Shown: piece after piece, positions 6,401 through 14,370 of the stretch | How positions within the stretch are numbered: position 1 is the first letter of the stretch | Layout: every line of letters begins with the position of its first letter | DNA from: PWPR01 sp046542315 | GTDB taxonomy: Bacteria > Bacillota > UBA994 > PWPR01 | DNA length: 24,630 nt | NCBI GenBank assembly: GCA_046542315.1 | Contig: JBKHBO010000028.1 | Coordinates: 1 to 24,630 of the forward strand | Reading direction: 5' to 3' | Translations under genes and position numbers: made by a program | The notes under the pieces: generated by a model | Database searches by the model: none | Told to the model about the DNA's origin: nothing | Seen by the model: the letters and a program-made list of their open reading frames with translations, nothing else

Positions 6401-8862
6401 GTTTTGAATTGGTTGTTAATCAAGCAACAGGAGGAGTAGAATTAGAGTTAGATGGGACAAGAGCAAGTGAAACAGTAGAAGTAAACACAGAAGTAAGTAT
6501 TGAGGGTAATTTAATAAATGGGACATTTGGAACTTTAAATTTAACAATAGATGGAGAGGAAGTTAATTCAAGTTCAACAACTAATTTAACATATACATTT
6601 CAAGAAACAGGAATAGGAGATTATGTAGTAAATTTAAGTTATAATGGAAATGAAAACTATACAGCAGATTGGGAAAGTTGGACTATAACTTATGAAGATA
6701 CATCTGCTCCAAGTGTTACAATAATTTATCCTGAGACTGATGAGTGGTATGCAACTAATACTTTAGATTTAAACTATACAGCAAGTGATGATAATGGAGA
6801 TAAGTGTTGGTATTCAAAGAATAATGGTGTTACTAATTCAAGTCCTGTAAGTTTTGGAACTAATTTTACAGAGGTAATAGGAACAGAAGGAAGTAATACT
6901 TGGATAGTTTATTGTAATGATAGTTCTGGAAATGAGGGTTCTGATAGTGTTGCATTTAATATAGATACAACTCCACCTTATTTTACAAGTTTAGTTAATC
7001 AGACAATAGCTGAAACTAACTCTTTAGATTACACTCCAACAGCAGATGATGATGGAATTGGTTTAGCTAATTGGAGTATAAATGATACAAGTTTAGTTAC
7101 AATTAATGGAATTACTGGACAAATAACTAATGTAAGTGCTTTAACTGAAGGTTATTATGTTTATAATATCTCTATAAATGATAGTTTGGGTAATACTAAT
7201 TCAAGTTTATGGGCTTTAAATGTGACAGCAGTTGATAATACAAACCCATCAGTAAGCACAACAATATATTCAATAGATAATGGAAATGAATATAATCCAA
7301 GTAATCAATATCAATTCAACTCAACTATAACTGATGACACAAGTTTAGATGCTATCTTGTTTGAATTTGATGGAGTTAATTATTCAGTTAATAATAATGG
7401 AGATGAATATTACTATGATGCTGGAAACTTAGCAGTAGGAGATTATGTTTATAGATGGTATGTTAATGATAGTTCAGGTAATAGAAATGATACTGAAACA
7501 GGAACTTACTCAGTAGTTCAAAACTCAAGTTATATATTAGATATTGATTTAAGTCCATTAGATAGTGAAACTTATGGAACTGAAACTACTGCAACTGGAT
7601 TAGGATGTCCAAGCCAACTAACTTGTGATTTTTATATAAATGATAGCTCAGTAAGTAATCCACACATAGAATCATTAGGGGCAGGAAGTTGGAATTATAC
7701 TTATAATACCTCAGGAAATGCTAATTATTCTGCTAAAAGTTATAGTGATTTATTGACTATAAATAAGGCAACACCTACTTTAAACTATTATCTAAATGAT
7801 GTAACAGATAATATTTCAATAGTTTATCCTAATACAATTAATACTTCTGCTAATACTAATGCAGGAACATTAGCTATTTACAGGAATGGGACAGATATAA
7901 CTTCTGATAATAATATAGATGTTCAGTTAGGTGCTGGATATTATGAGTATGAGTTTAATGTTACTGGAAATGAGAATTATACAGATGTTTCAAGTGTTTA
8001 TTTATATGCAGAAGTTAATCAATCTGAAAGTGATTGTCAAGTATTATTTAATGAAACAAGTCCTATAACTTATCCCAATAGTTTTTTAGTATGGTCTGAT
8101 TGTGATAGTGCTTTCACATTATACAGAAACGGAACTGAAATAAGTAATAATTCTGTTCAACAATTAGGTGCTAGTTCATATAACTTTACAGCTATAAGAG
8201 AGGATACTACTAATTACACTAACACTTATGATGAGGAGACTTTTGTAGTTGATAAAGCAACACCTAGTTTAAGTTTAAACTTTGAACCATCAAACAATGA
8301 AGATTATGGGACTGAAACAAATGTAAGTGGATTAGATTGTCCAAGTGAAGTTACTTGTAACTTATATAGAAATGATAGTGCTGTGAGTAATCCTGATGTT
8401 CAAACTTTAGAGGCAGGAAGTTATAACTATACATTTAATACTACTGGAAATGATAATTATACTTCTGATAGTGTAAGTGGAATACTGACTATTAATGCTG
8501 TAATAGATAATCCACCAACTTTTGATAATCTAAGAAACTTTACACACACAGTTAATACTTCATTTAGTAAATCAATTACAGCTTCTGATGATGGCTCTAT
8601 TAGTGATTATAATTTAAATGATACTTCTGTATTTAATATTAGTAATGTTGGATTAATAACTAATGTAAGTGCCTTAGATACCCTTACAACTTATTGGTTA
8701 AATATCACTGCTACTGACGATGGTGGACAAAATGTAACTGGAATGTTTTATATTAATGTAACTGCTGGAACTACTACAACTACTGGAAATCTATGTAGAT
8801 ATAGAAAATTTGGATACTATAATACTGATTTAAGTTGGTATAAGGAGGTTGATTGTATATGA
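3412..8862 (+). CDS. Giant secreted surface protein with LamG and Ig/cadherin-like repeats (1816 aa), likely spike or adhesin
   Basis: Starts at TTG 3412 with GAGGAG eight bases upstream. Residues 1-40 form a basic N-terminus plus hydrophobic segment ending TTSASWYNPL, a signal peptide or anchor. Residues about 85-125 are Lys/Asp/Glu-rich. A LamG/concanavalin-like domain spans about 322-534 (LLLYYSFDG, MCFDGTDDTVTF, DGEWHFITV, FDGMIDEFMIF). Then come repeated Ig-like domains; at least five repeats of the type TYG...YRNG...LGAGTYNYTYN...NYT recur at about 847-921, 932-1004, 1380-1454, 1542-1614 and 1614-1696. Cadherin-like DDG segments lie at about 1200-1290 and 1697-1795. NxS/T sequons are very dense. 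No C-terminal membrane helix is visible. The next gene overlaps by four bases and encodes a membrane protein, which may anchor it. Likely binds a host surface glycan or protein. Confidence 0.75.
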   Translation: MKQKILKEKRKSRTKAKSIKVVILSALFLFLFFTISTTSASWYNPLTWFESSGREEIQDEISNLGQIQIKEDLKLKHDDPLIDSYKDGGYICTKEKDVYEKEKDKKDKEPKVKEKIKNKDKTEKDYDCYLIDDKYKDKEIHIGSTSDVWEISTFISYLTDIGSINITLTDEDVPAEVSNLTIIENENNLKFGAIQNAMEDGELHNFSYLVESDVKLYENGIKTYVLTGNSICSNTIPNYCLPETHEIDFSDVCSRVFEVDEKNISANCEFNYIDENNLEVIFISDKDIDPTIELSNAEVYTDASLTNVSIQANYSHLATNDNNLLLYYSFDGEKENTKTASVYDLTSQGYDGSKVGDAVSNSTCGKYGNGMCFDGTDDTVTFDVADSSSLDMGSSNFTMSFWALSRASNGEGSQYVAQFGTGDYIRILYSDFSNDISVLGAFGDSFTINSGLDLRDGEWHFITVTRLSATDVCLWVDGENLICDGASASIFDSDGTSYIGRAGGLNEFDGMIDEFMIFNESLSESEINLIYNETAPRFKPTGTQEINEINVSDTGNEDKVNITLRDCQTNLETNLSVQVGTQDGSAYSYGTEVYFEDCIANELEISQNPDNISVRINYYTNGTNKFYTPYLIGNMTLESYEAGGEPEEDTTSPTYSNNQTNNTVAGESTKFSLYWNDETALESAGQYIFSTNNTGSWVNDSAINFTSTPQWANVTKTLNSTEDLSIGYRWYATDNAGNMNASEIFVVVTTSGADSENPQWDTIPNNASIEYGVHWSGVDFDASDNVEIDTYFVNDTTNFIINNTGYLNWTNQLAVGNYYVNVSVNDSSGNINSTIYNLNITQNTSACDILFSETSPLTYGDSFNVYTNCGSDFNLYRNGTEISNNSEQSLGADTYNFSVIRTDDSNYSNTYDEEYFVINKAVLTGSITGTTPITYGTTGDVEGSESNSGDGDVDYKLYRDGVEVSNPDAVVLGAGTYNYVYNSTGGANYSANDSIDSFELVVNQATGGVELELDGTRASETVEVNTEVSIEGNLINGTFGTLNLTIDGEEVNSSSTTNLTYTFQETGIGDYVVNLSYNGNENYTADWESWTITYEDTSAPSVTIIYPETDEWYATNTLDLNYTASDDNGDKCWYSKNNGVTNSSPVSFGTNFTEVIGTEGSNTWIVYCNDSSGNEGSDSVAFNIDTTPPYFTSLVNQTIAETNSLDYTPTADDDGIGLANWSINDTSLVTINGITGQITNVSALTEGYYVYNISINDSLGNTNSSLWALNVTAVDNTNPSVSTTIYSIDNGNEYNPSNQYQFNSTITDDTSLDAILFEFDGVNYSVNNNGDEYYYDAGNLAVGDYVYRWYVNDSSGNRNDTETGTYSVVQNSSYILDIDLSPLDSETYGTETTATGLGCPSQLTCDFYINDSSVSNPHIESLGAGSWNYTYNTSGNANYSAKSYSDLLTINKATPTLNYYLNDVTDNISIVYPNTINTSANTNAGTLAIYRNGTDITSDNNIDVQLGAGYYEYEFNVTGNENYTDVSSVYLYAEVNQSESDCQVLFNETSPITYPNSFLVWSDCDSAFTLYRNGTEISNNSVQQLGASSYNFTAIREDTTNYTNTYDEETFVVDKATPSLSLNFEPSNNEDYGTETNVSGLDCPSEVTCNLYRNDSAVSNPDVQTLEAGSYNYTFNTTGNDNYTSDSVSGILTINAVIDNPPTFDNLRNFTHTVNTSFSKSITASDDGSISDYNLNDTSVFNISNVGLITNVSALDTLTTYWLNITATDDGGQNVTGMFYINVTAGTTTTTGNLCRYRKFGYYNTDLSWYKEVDCI

Positions 8863-9446
8863 AAAGAATTTTGATGAGTTTGATGCTTTGTTTAGTCTTA
8901 ATTAGTTTTGTTAATGCAGAAAGTTCTGGAGGAATATTAAAGGGAAAACAATTTGATTGTATTCAACTACCTCAAGAATGTGCAGATTGTAGCTATGTTA
9001 AAATTACAACAATTACTAAGCCAGACTTAACCCAAGAATCAATTCAAGCTAGTATGACTAAAGATAGTAGTTCATTTAATTATACTTATTGTAATACAGA
9101 ACAGATAGGAAACTACCAGTATTGCACTATAGGAGATGTAAGTGGAACTGATACTGTTGTATGTAAGGATTTTTCAATAACACCATCAGGATATAATTGG
9201 TCAGTAGGATTTTATATAGTTATATTAATCCTATCAATAGGAATTATAGTATTAGGTTATTGGACACAAGATGCTTGGATAGTTATGCTTGGTTCTTTTG
9301 GATTGGTATTAGTAGGACTATTTGTATTGTTCTATGGAATAGCTGATGTAAAAGACAATGTATATACTTGGGGAATAGGAATTATAACTTTAATGCTTGG
9401 TGCTTATTTCGGAATAAAAGCCTCACTAGAGAAACTAGATTTATAA
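8859..9446 (+). CDS. Signal-peptide membrane protein with Cys-rich ectodomain (195 aa), partner of the giant surface protein
   Basis: I use ATG 8859, nine bases after GGAGGT (8844-8849), rather than TTG 8853, which is too close to that site. Its ATGA overlaps the stop of the giant gene, so translation is coupled. Signal peptide MKRILMSLMLCLVLISFVNA, then an ectodomain of about 90 residues with seven Cys (CIQLPQECADC, YCNTEQIG, YCTIGD, VVCKD) and sequons, then three membrane helices at about 115-136, 141-163 and 169-188. Architecture and coupling suggest an envelope protein that holds the spike. No family recognised. Confidence 0.7.
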   Translation: MKRILMSLMLCLVLISFVNAESSGGILKGKQFDCIQLPQECADCSYVKITTITKPDLTQESIQASMTKDSSSFNYTYCNTEQIGNYQYCTIGDVSGTDTVVCKDFSITPSGYNWSVGFYIVILILSIGIIVLGYWTQDAWIVMLGSFGLVLVGLFVLFYGIADVKDNVYTWGIGIITLMLGAYFGIKASLEKLDL

Positions 9447-9500
9447 TTATAATATCTTATAATCGATATTTATAAAACCTTAATTATAAGATATTATAAT
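9446..9500. promoter_or_regulatory. Class I promoter flanked by perfect 18-bp inverted operators
   Basis: ATTATAATATCTTATAAT (9446-9463), then TCGATATTTATAAAAC (9463-9478), then the exact reverse complement of the 18-mer at 9483-9500. The TATA box therefore sits between two full copies of the site, and the second covers the expected transcription start. An ATG follows at 9499, 36 bases after the first T. Looks like a tightly repressed or autoregulated promoter. Confidence 0.8.
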
Positions 9501-9503
9501 GGT

Positions 9504-9523
9504 ATTACATTTAGGAGGCGGGA
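9504..9523 (+). promoter_or_regulatory. Third copy of the ATTACATTTAGGAGG leader
   Basis: Fifteen bases match 3150-3164 and 19498-19512 exactly; the following bases differ (CGGGA). It provides the ribosome site for the ATG at 9527. Confidence 0.75.
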
Positions 9524-9526
9524 TTT

Positions 9527-9676
9527 ATGGAAATAAAGAAAGTGAAAGAAAGAAGAGATGGTATCAAGTATATTTTAATTCCCAAGAACTCAGAATTAAA
9601 AAAAGAGGATTTAGTTTTAATAACAAATAATCTAAAACTAATAAGTAAATTCCAAGAGGAGGAAAAAAATGCCTAA
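9527..9676 (+). CDS. Small possible AbrB-like regulator (49 aa)
   Basis: ATG 9527 follows AGGAGG by nine bases. The sequence MEIKKVKERRDGIKYILIPK, NSELKKEDLVLIT has the alternating basic/hydrophobic strand pattern, the IPK, and the xxDLVxI ending of AbrB/SpoVT-type swapped-hairpin DNA-binding domains, which are common in archaeal mobile elements. It is first in an operon whose promoter is bracketed by two palindromic sites, so autoregulation is plausible. The stop overlaps the next ATG. The match is a pattern judgement on a short protein; it could be something else. Confidence 0.5.
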   Translation: MEIKKVKERRDGIKYILIPKNSELKKEDLVLITNNLKLISKFQEEEKNA

Positions 9677-9827
9677 AGAAGAAAAAACAGAAGAAAAATT
9701 TGAATTAGTAAGAGTTCCAACAGATTTTGGTTTAGCTTTTAAAAGTCCAGAAGGAGAAAATCTAAGCACAGAACAATTATTAGTTCAAATTGCAAATGAT
9801 TTAAATGAGTTAAAAAAGAAATTATGA
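9669..9827 (+). CDS. Small acidic hypothetical protein (52 aa)
   Basis: ATG 9669 lies inside the previous gene's end with GAGGAGG (9655-9661) upstream; TGA 9825-9827 overlaps the next ATG. Starts MPKEEKTEEKFELVRVPTDF; the second half is helical (STEQLLVQIANDLNELKKKL), suited to dimer formation or binding a partner. No membrane segment. Function unknown. Confidence 0.6.
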   Translation: MPKEEKTEEKFELVRVPTDFGLAFKSPEGENLSTEQLLVQIANDLNELKKKL

Positions 9828-10153
9828 TAGGAATATTGTTTAGATATTGTGGAGATGTAATGGAGGTTAGAATAAAAGATTCAACTTGTTTTTTTAGAAG
9901 TTCTACCTCCATGCAATTCGCTACAATAGATGGATTAAAATTAGATAAGGCAGGTGTAATAAAAGAGTTTCCAGATTTAAAAGAAAATAAAGAATGGAGA
10001 AAAATAGCAATAAAAAGATTTAAAACAAAAATGAAAGGATTAAAAACAGAAAAAGAACAAGCAGAATATGTATTAAAAGATTTAACTAAATTTGGTTGGC
10101 AACCAATCTCTATGCAGAAACAAGGACATAGACCTATAAAATTAAATGGCTAA
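9824..10153 (+). CDS. Hypothetical soluble protein (109 aa)
   Basis: ATG 9824 overlaps the preceding stop (ATGA). A second start at ATG 9860 (MEVRIKDSTCFF) with GTGGAG upstream is also possible. The middle and end are basic and mixed helix/strand (WRKIAIKRFKTKMKGLKTEK, then EYVLKDLTKFGWQP). No membrane segment and no family recognised. Its stop overlaps the next ATG by one base, so it is part of the tightly packed operon. Confidence 0.6.
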   Translation: MIGILFRYCGDVMEVRIKDSTCFFRSSTSMQFATIDGLKLDKAGVIKEFPDLKENKEWRKIAIKRFKTKMKGLKTEKEQAEYVLKDLTKFGWQPISMQKQGHRPIKLNG

Positions 10154-10311
10154 TGGGATGGCAAGAAAACCTAATAAACAATTTGATTGTAGTATTGGTT
10201 TTATTATCAATAGCAGCTATAGTTTATTGTAAGGTAAAAAAAATAACAATGGTAGAATTATTTAAGGAAATAAAAGAGGTAATAAATCCTCCAGAGGTAA
10301 TAAATGAATAA
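10153..10311 (+). CDS. Small single-helix membrane protein (52 aa)
   Basis: ATG 10153 shares a base with the previous TAA, and the end overlaps the next start by eight bases. Residues 9-25 (NNLIVVLVLLSIAAIVY) form one membrane helix, followed by a basic then acidic cytoplasmic tail (KVKKITMVELFKEIKEVI). It is likely a minor envelope or assembly protein. Confidence 0.6.
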   Translation: MGWQENLINNLIVVLVLLSIAAIVYCKVKKITMVELFKEIKEVINPPEVINE

Positions 10312-10510
10312 AGCACTAAAAACAATAATAGCAATAATGGGTGGAATTGATACCTTTGTATATATTTTTACACCCTTTTTATTAGTTCTTATATTTAATA
10401 AATTCTTTAATATTATTGGTTGGAGAGTAGTAGCTTTCTGGGCAGTAGGATTAATATCAATTTTATTCAGAGCAATTAAAGTAGGATTATTTAAGTTTAA
10501 CAATGAGTGA
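10304..10510 (+). CDS. Small two-helix membrane protein (68 aa)
   Basis: MNKALKTIIAIMGGIDTFVY... has hydrophobic stretches at about 6-33 and 39-58 with a charged end (RAIKVGLFKFNNE). It overlaps genes on both sides (8 bases each). Function unknown; its position in an operon of membrane-related small genes suggests an envelope or assembly role. Confidence 0.6.
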   Translation: MNKALKTIIAIMGGIDTFVYIFTPFLLVLIFNKFFNIIGWRVVAFWAVGLISILFRAIKVGLFKFNNE

Positions 10511-10961
10511 AGAAGAAATGTCTGATGAAGAAGCTTTATTTAAGTTAGCTCAGACTATGAAAGACAATGCACCTCAAACAGATGATAAGCATAATTTACA
10601 TAGTTTTTTAGTGAGTGTAGTAGAGGAGAAAAAACCAGAGACAATTATCAAGGTAGGTAATCTAAGAGATGATAAAGATTTTAATGAGTTAGGTATTCCT
10701 AGATGGAATGTCAGAGGAGCATTAGAGATGGCTAGAATAAGTGATAAGATAATGAATAATGATTTCTTTAAGAACTTCTTCTTAGCATCAGCAACTGAAA
10801 CAGTATCTTCATCACTATCAAGAGAAGGATTTATAGTAAGACAAGGAACAACAACTACAAAAGCAGTAGCAGATATAACAAAGAGAAGAAAAGAAAATAA
10901 AGGAATGTTTGGAAGTAAAAAAATAGAACAACAAGGTGGAGACCCTTATGATAAGAACTAA
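10503..10961 (+). CDS. Hypothetical soluble protein (152 aa)
   Basis: Acidic N-terminus (MSEEEMSDEEALFKLAQTMK), a middle with DDKDFNELGIPRWNVRGALE, and a Ser/Thr-rich helical part (FFLASATETVSSSLSREGFI) followed by a basic end (TKRRKENKGMFGSKK). No membrane helix, no recognised motif. Possibly a virion internal or assembly protein given its operon. Confidence 0.65.
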   Translation: MSEEEMSDEEALFKLAQTMKDNAPQTDDKHNLHSFLVSVVEEKKPETIIKVGNLRDDKDFNELGIPRWNVRGALEMARISDKIMNNDFFKNFFLASATETVSSSLSREGFIVRQGTTTTKAVADITKRRKENKGMFGSKKIEQQGGDPYDKN

Positions 10962-10979
10962 ATAAAATGGAGGTAAAAC

Positions 10980-11477
10980 ATGGGATTAACAGAAGATATA
11001 AATGAAGTAAAAGAATTTATAAAAAAACAAAAAGAAGACCAAATAGTAGAAAAGAAATTTAAATTTCCTTTTGGTAAAAAGGTAAGTGGAACTCAAAAAA
11101 AGAAAAACTTTGTAACTGTATTAACAATAAATGAGAATGGAACATATCATTTTAATAAGTATCAGATACAAGACCAAACAATATTACATGAGAAAATTCC
11201 AAGACTAGCAAGTGCAGGATATTCAATATTCGATAAAAAAGGAAATCCAATGATAATTCTTCCTAGTTGGAGTGTAGAACCATTTAGTCCTTTAGAACAT
11301 TATCAGAAATCATTATTCAATGGAACTAATAAAAAAGGTTATCAAATATTGATGGATAAAATGTTATTAGAACAAACTAATCAAAAGAAACCAATAGCTA
11401 ATTGGATTAAAATAATAGGAGTAGCAGCCTTAGTAGGAATTATAATTTATGCTGTCTTAACTAGTGGAGGTTCTTAA
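10980..11477 (+). CDS. C-terminally anchored hypothetical protein (165 aa)
   Basis: GGAGG at 10970-10974 precedes ATG 10980. A basic soluble N-terminal part of about 135 residues contains strands (NFVTVLTINENGTYHFNKYQ, FDKKGNPMIILPSWSVEPFS), followed by a single C-terminal membrane helix at about 141-161 (IKIIGVAALVGIIIYAVLTS). It is a tail-anchored protein with most of its mass on the inner side, perhaps lining the envelope. No family recognised. Confidence 0.65.
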   Translation: MGLTEDINEVKEFIKKQKEDQIVEKKFKFPFGKKVSGTQKKKNFVTVLTINENGTYHFNKYQIQDQTILHEKIPRLASAGYSIFDKKGNPMIILPSWSVEPFSPLEHYQKSLFNGTNKKGYQILMDKMLLEQTNQKKPIANWIKIIGVAALVGIIIYAVLTSGGS

Positions 11478-11659
11478 TGAAGTTTAAAAAGATTAATTGG
11501 AATTCAGGAGAAGTAATAGCCAAAATAAAATTACAAGAAGCTAATGGTATTGGATTAGGGGAGTGGACTGTAGCTGCAAGCGAATTAGGTAAGTTTGCTA
11601 AGATGGTTAGAGAGAAATTTGGTAAGAAAGTAGATAGAGATTTAGATTGGCTTAGATAA
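11477..11659 (+). CDS. Small hypothetical protein (60 aa), end of operon
   Basis: ATG 11477 shares a base with the previous TAA. The product (MKFKKINWNSGEVIAKIKLQ...VAASELGKFAKMVREKFGKK) looks like a compact strand-helix fold with a basic helix. The stop at 11657-11659 abuts the next promoter, so transcription units are packed with no gap. Confidence 0.6.
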   Translation: MKFKKINWNSGEVIAKIKLQEANGIGLGEWTVAASELGKFAKMVREKFGKKVDRDLDWLR

Positions 11660-11697
11660 TCGATATTTATAAAACAATTCTACATGTAATTTATATG
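11660..11697 (+). promoter_or_regulatory. Class I promoter, leaderless, for 11695
   Basis: TCGATATTTATAAAAC at 11660-11675; ATG at 11695, exactly 35 bases after the first T. The bases CTACATGTAAT before the ATG recur in front of 18945, and ACATGTA also before 590. Confidence 0.8.
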
Positions 11698-11856
11698 AAA
11701 TTAAAAGATATTTTAACTAAAGTGTCTGAAAATAAGAGCAATGGACAATTAGTAACTTGTTTTAGGAAGAATAAAATGAAAAAAGCAGGTATAACTAAGG
11801 AAGACTTACTAGACATGAAGATAAATAAGCAACTAAAAGTTCTTTTAGAAGATTAA
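11695..11856 (+). CDS. Small basic hypothetical protein (53 aa)
   Basis: Leaderless start at ATG 11695 under a class I promoter. The sequence begins MKLKDILTKVSENKSNGQLV and has a second half with ITKEDLLDMKINKQLKVLLE. The gene at 14406 also begins MKLKE, carries an NNQINISL segment comparable to NGQLVTCF here, and ends in a similar helix; the two seem to be distant relatives, each first in its operon. The shape (strand pair then a helix ending near KLLxD) could be a small DNA-binding or chaperone-like protein; function unknown. Confidence 0.6.
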   Translation: MKLKDILTKVSENKSNGQLVTCFRKNKMKKAGITKEDLLDMKINKQLKVLLED

Positions 11857-14366
11857 TGGTAGATATAAACACAGCAAGACAACAAGCACAAGAAGCAAGA
11901 CAAAACTTAACACAAAGGAGAGAAGAAGCTCAAAAAGCTAAAGCTCAATTAGAAAAAGCAAGACAAGCACTACCATCTAGAACAAGTCAGCAAGCATTAA
12001 GAGGTAGAACTATAGGAAAGGGATTAAAAGGAAGACAAATAAGAAGACAAATAGCACAATCAGAACAAAAGCTAGAAACAAAGAAAGGAGAAGTAGAACA
12101 ATTTGAACAAGAACTTCAAAAGTATGAAACTGAGAAGTTAAAACCTGTAGAATCACAGATTAAAGATTATGATTTAAGAAAATCAGGATTAGAACAAGCT
12201 AAAAAGTTATATAGAGATAAAATACCTATTGGCTTTTTATCTGGTTCTGATTTTGACAATCCTTATACTTATCAATATCTAAAAGAGATGAAAGAACAAG
12301 GAAAGTTAATAGAGGAAGGTCAAGCTAAGTTAAGTTCTGCTATTGAATCTTATAATCAAGGTAAGCCTTTAGATGAGGCTTTTTCTGAATCACAGGTTAG
12401 ATTTTTGAAGGCTAAGGGTTATTTAGAAGGAGATGTTCCAACAATAGAAGATAAGAAATCTGCTGCCGTGGGATTTAATTCTTCAATAGAAGTTCCAAAT
12501 ATAATTAGAGATTTAAATGATAGTTCTGCTAGAATGGATAGGCAAGAAAGAATTAAATTATCTCCTATAACTGGAATGTCTGTCTCTGGAATCGGTTTAG
12601 TTAGTGCTCAAGGGATTAATAAAAATCAAACTAAGATAGAATTACCAGCAGAAATGAAACCCAGAGAGATATATTCTTCACAATTAGGTGGATTTGTTCA
12701 GGCTACAGCAGCAGGAGGAACAGAATTTCAAGGAACTGCAGTAATAAGACCCCCAACACCACAAGAATTAAATAAAATTAATAGGGCTAGTGATTTAGGG
12801 AAGGAAATAGTTAAAGCTCCAATAAAGTTTCTTGGAGGAGAATATGAATGGCAAAAAAAGTTAATGGGTCAAACAGATATACAAATAGCAGAAAAATTAG
12901 CAACACAAGAAGAAAGATATAAGGATTTATCTGGTGGAAGTTCTATAAATTTATTATTAACAGGAACAAAAGGAGAAAGAAGTGCAATTTCTAAAGGATT
13001 AACATATGAACAAGCAAAGTCTCAGGGTTATATTTTATATGGACAATCGCCAACTGAGGAACAAAGGAGACAAGCTTTAATAGAAAAATCAGGTGGGAAG
13101 TATTCTCCATTAAGAGTATTTGATATAGCAGGTGGGGCTACACAAAAAGCATCTGAAAAGATTTCTGTGGGTGTTTTTAAACAAAAACCATTAAAAGCAG
13201 AGCAGAAAAAACAAATATCTAATTTAATATCAGATACCTACAAGTTTGCAGCTTTTTCTCCTCTAATGTCCACAGGAGCAGCTGCGAGGTCAGCAGAAAG
13301 CAAATATATATATGATTATAAAAAAGGAAAATATGTATTAAAAGATAAAGCAGATGATATATTAAAAACATTTGATGATGCCTTTAAAAAAGGTGGAAGA
13401 AAAGGAGTTGTTGATAAATTAAAGAAATTAGCAAAAGAGGCTGAATCAACAAAGGGTGTGGAGAATCTATTATCAGAACTTAGAAATAAAGGATATATAG
13501 ATGACTTTATTGTAGATACAACAACAGGAGCTTTTAGTGTATCTACCGGAGCAGCTATTGCTAAGCCAACTCTTGTAGAAATACAATTACCTGTTATAAA
13601 AAAGATAAAAGGTATAGCACCTACAGGTTCTAGTCTTACAGGATTTGCTTCTGCTTCTGAATATACTGGAACAGGTCAATATGAAAGAACATCAGAAGTA
13701 TTATCTCCACAATTAAAAATGCAAACTATGAGTAACCAAAGAAACATCTTTATTCCACAATTAAAAACAAATGTTTCTCAAAGAGCTAATTTAAAATTAG
13801 AATCAAATATAAAAGAAACTCAAAGACTAAATCAAACAAGTAAACAGAAATTTTCATTTTCACAACCACAGATACAATTATTAAAAACAGCACTTAAAAC
13901 TAAACAAAAACTAAAAACAAAACAAGAAGCAAGACAGGATACAAGACAAAGAAGTGAACCAAAAGAAACAAATCTCTTTAAACCAAGAAAACCAAAATCA
14001 AAAGGAATACTACAAAGATTAGCTAAGAAAGCAGAAGATGGAACATTATTTGAAGCTATAGGATTTAGAGGGGGAAAAGAGGTTAGTCTTGGTTTCGGTT
14101 CTAAGTCAAAAGCATCTGAAAAGTTAAGTGGATTTCTAAAAGGAACATTAGGTGCATCAGGTTTCCTAAAAGAAACTAAATCAGGAAAGAAATTGAAAGC
14201 AAAAGAAACAGGATTATTAAGAGACCTAAGCTTTAGAACTGGAAAGTCAAATCCATTCTTAGTAGTAGAAAAGAAACAAAAAAGATTAAGAAAAGGAACA
14301 ACCGGAAAACAAATCCAATACTTTAGGAAAACAAATAAATCTAAGAAATCTAAATCTATATTATAA
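11856..14366 (+). CDS. Large coiled-coil and basic protein (836 aa), likely internal virion protein
   Basis: ATG 11856 overlaps the previous stop by one base. Residues 1-115 are an Ala/Gln/Glu/Lys-rich coiled coil (QQAQEARQNLTQRREEAQKA). The middle (about 115-640) is Gly/Ser/Thr-rich with mixed fold and a few moderately hydrophobic, Gly/Ala-rich stretches (TGMSVSGIGLVSAQG, LMSTGAAARS) but no clear membrane helix or signal peptide. From about 640 it is strongly basic and Gln/Lys-rich, ending with FRGGKEVSLGFGSKSKASEK and a Lys/Arg-rich tail (KKQKRLRKGTTGK). No enzymatic motif seen. It resembles large internal or DNA-injection proteins in general build only. Its single-gene unit lies between the two membrane-protein modules. 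Confidence 0.6.
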   Translation: MVDINTARQQAQEARQNLTQRREEAQKAKAQLEKARQALPSRTSQQALRGRTIGKGLKGRQIRRQIAQSEQKLETKKGEVEQFEQELQKYETEKLKPVESQIKDYDLRKSGLEQAKKLYRDKIPIGFLSGSDFDNPYTYQYLKEMKEQGKLIEEGQAKLSSAIESYNQGKPLDEAFSESQVRFLKAKGYLEGDVPTIEDKKSAAVGFNSSIEVPNIIRDLNDSSARMDRQERIKLSPITGMSVSGIGLVSAQGINKNQTKIELPAEMKPREIYSSQLGGFVQATAAGGTEFQGTAVIRPPTPQELNKINRASDLGKEIVKAPIKFLGGEYEWQKKLMGQTDIQIAEKLATQEERYKDLSGGSSINLLLTGTKGERSAISKGLTYEQAKSQGYILYGQSPTEEQRRQALIEKSGGKYSPLRVFDIAGGATQKASEKISVGVFKQKPLKAEQKKQISNLISDTYKFAAFSPLMSTGAAARSAESKYIYDYKKGKYVLKDKADDILKTFDDAFKKGGRKGVVDKLKKLAKEAESTKGVENLLSELRNKGYIDDFIVDTTTGAFSVSTGAAIAKPTLVEIQLPVIKKIKGIAPTGSSLTGFASASEYTGTGQYERTSEVLSPQLKMQTMSNQRNIFIPQLKTNVSQRANLKLESNIKETQRLNQTSKQKFSFSQPQIQLLKTALKTKQKLKTKQEARQDTRQRSEPKETNLFKPRKPKSKGILQRLAKKAEDGTLFEAIGFRGGKEVSLGFGSKSKASEKLSGFLKGTLGASGFLKETKSGKKLKAKETGLLRDLSFRTGKSNPFLVVEKKQKRLRKGTTGKQIQYFRKTNKSKKSKSIL

Positions 14367-14370
14367 ATAG

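Noticed and set aside
10258..10503. Minus-strand ORF of 81 codons
   Set aside because: It is the complement of two small overlapping membrane genes that sit in a continuous operon.
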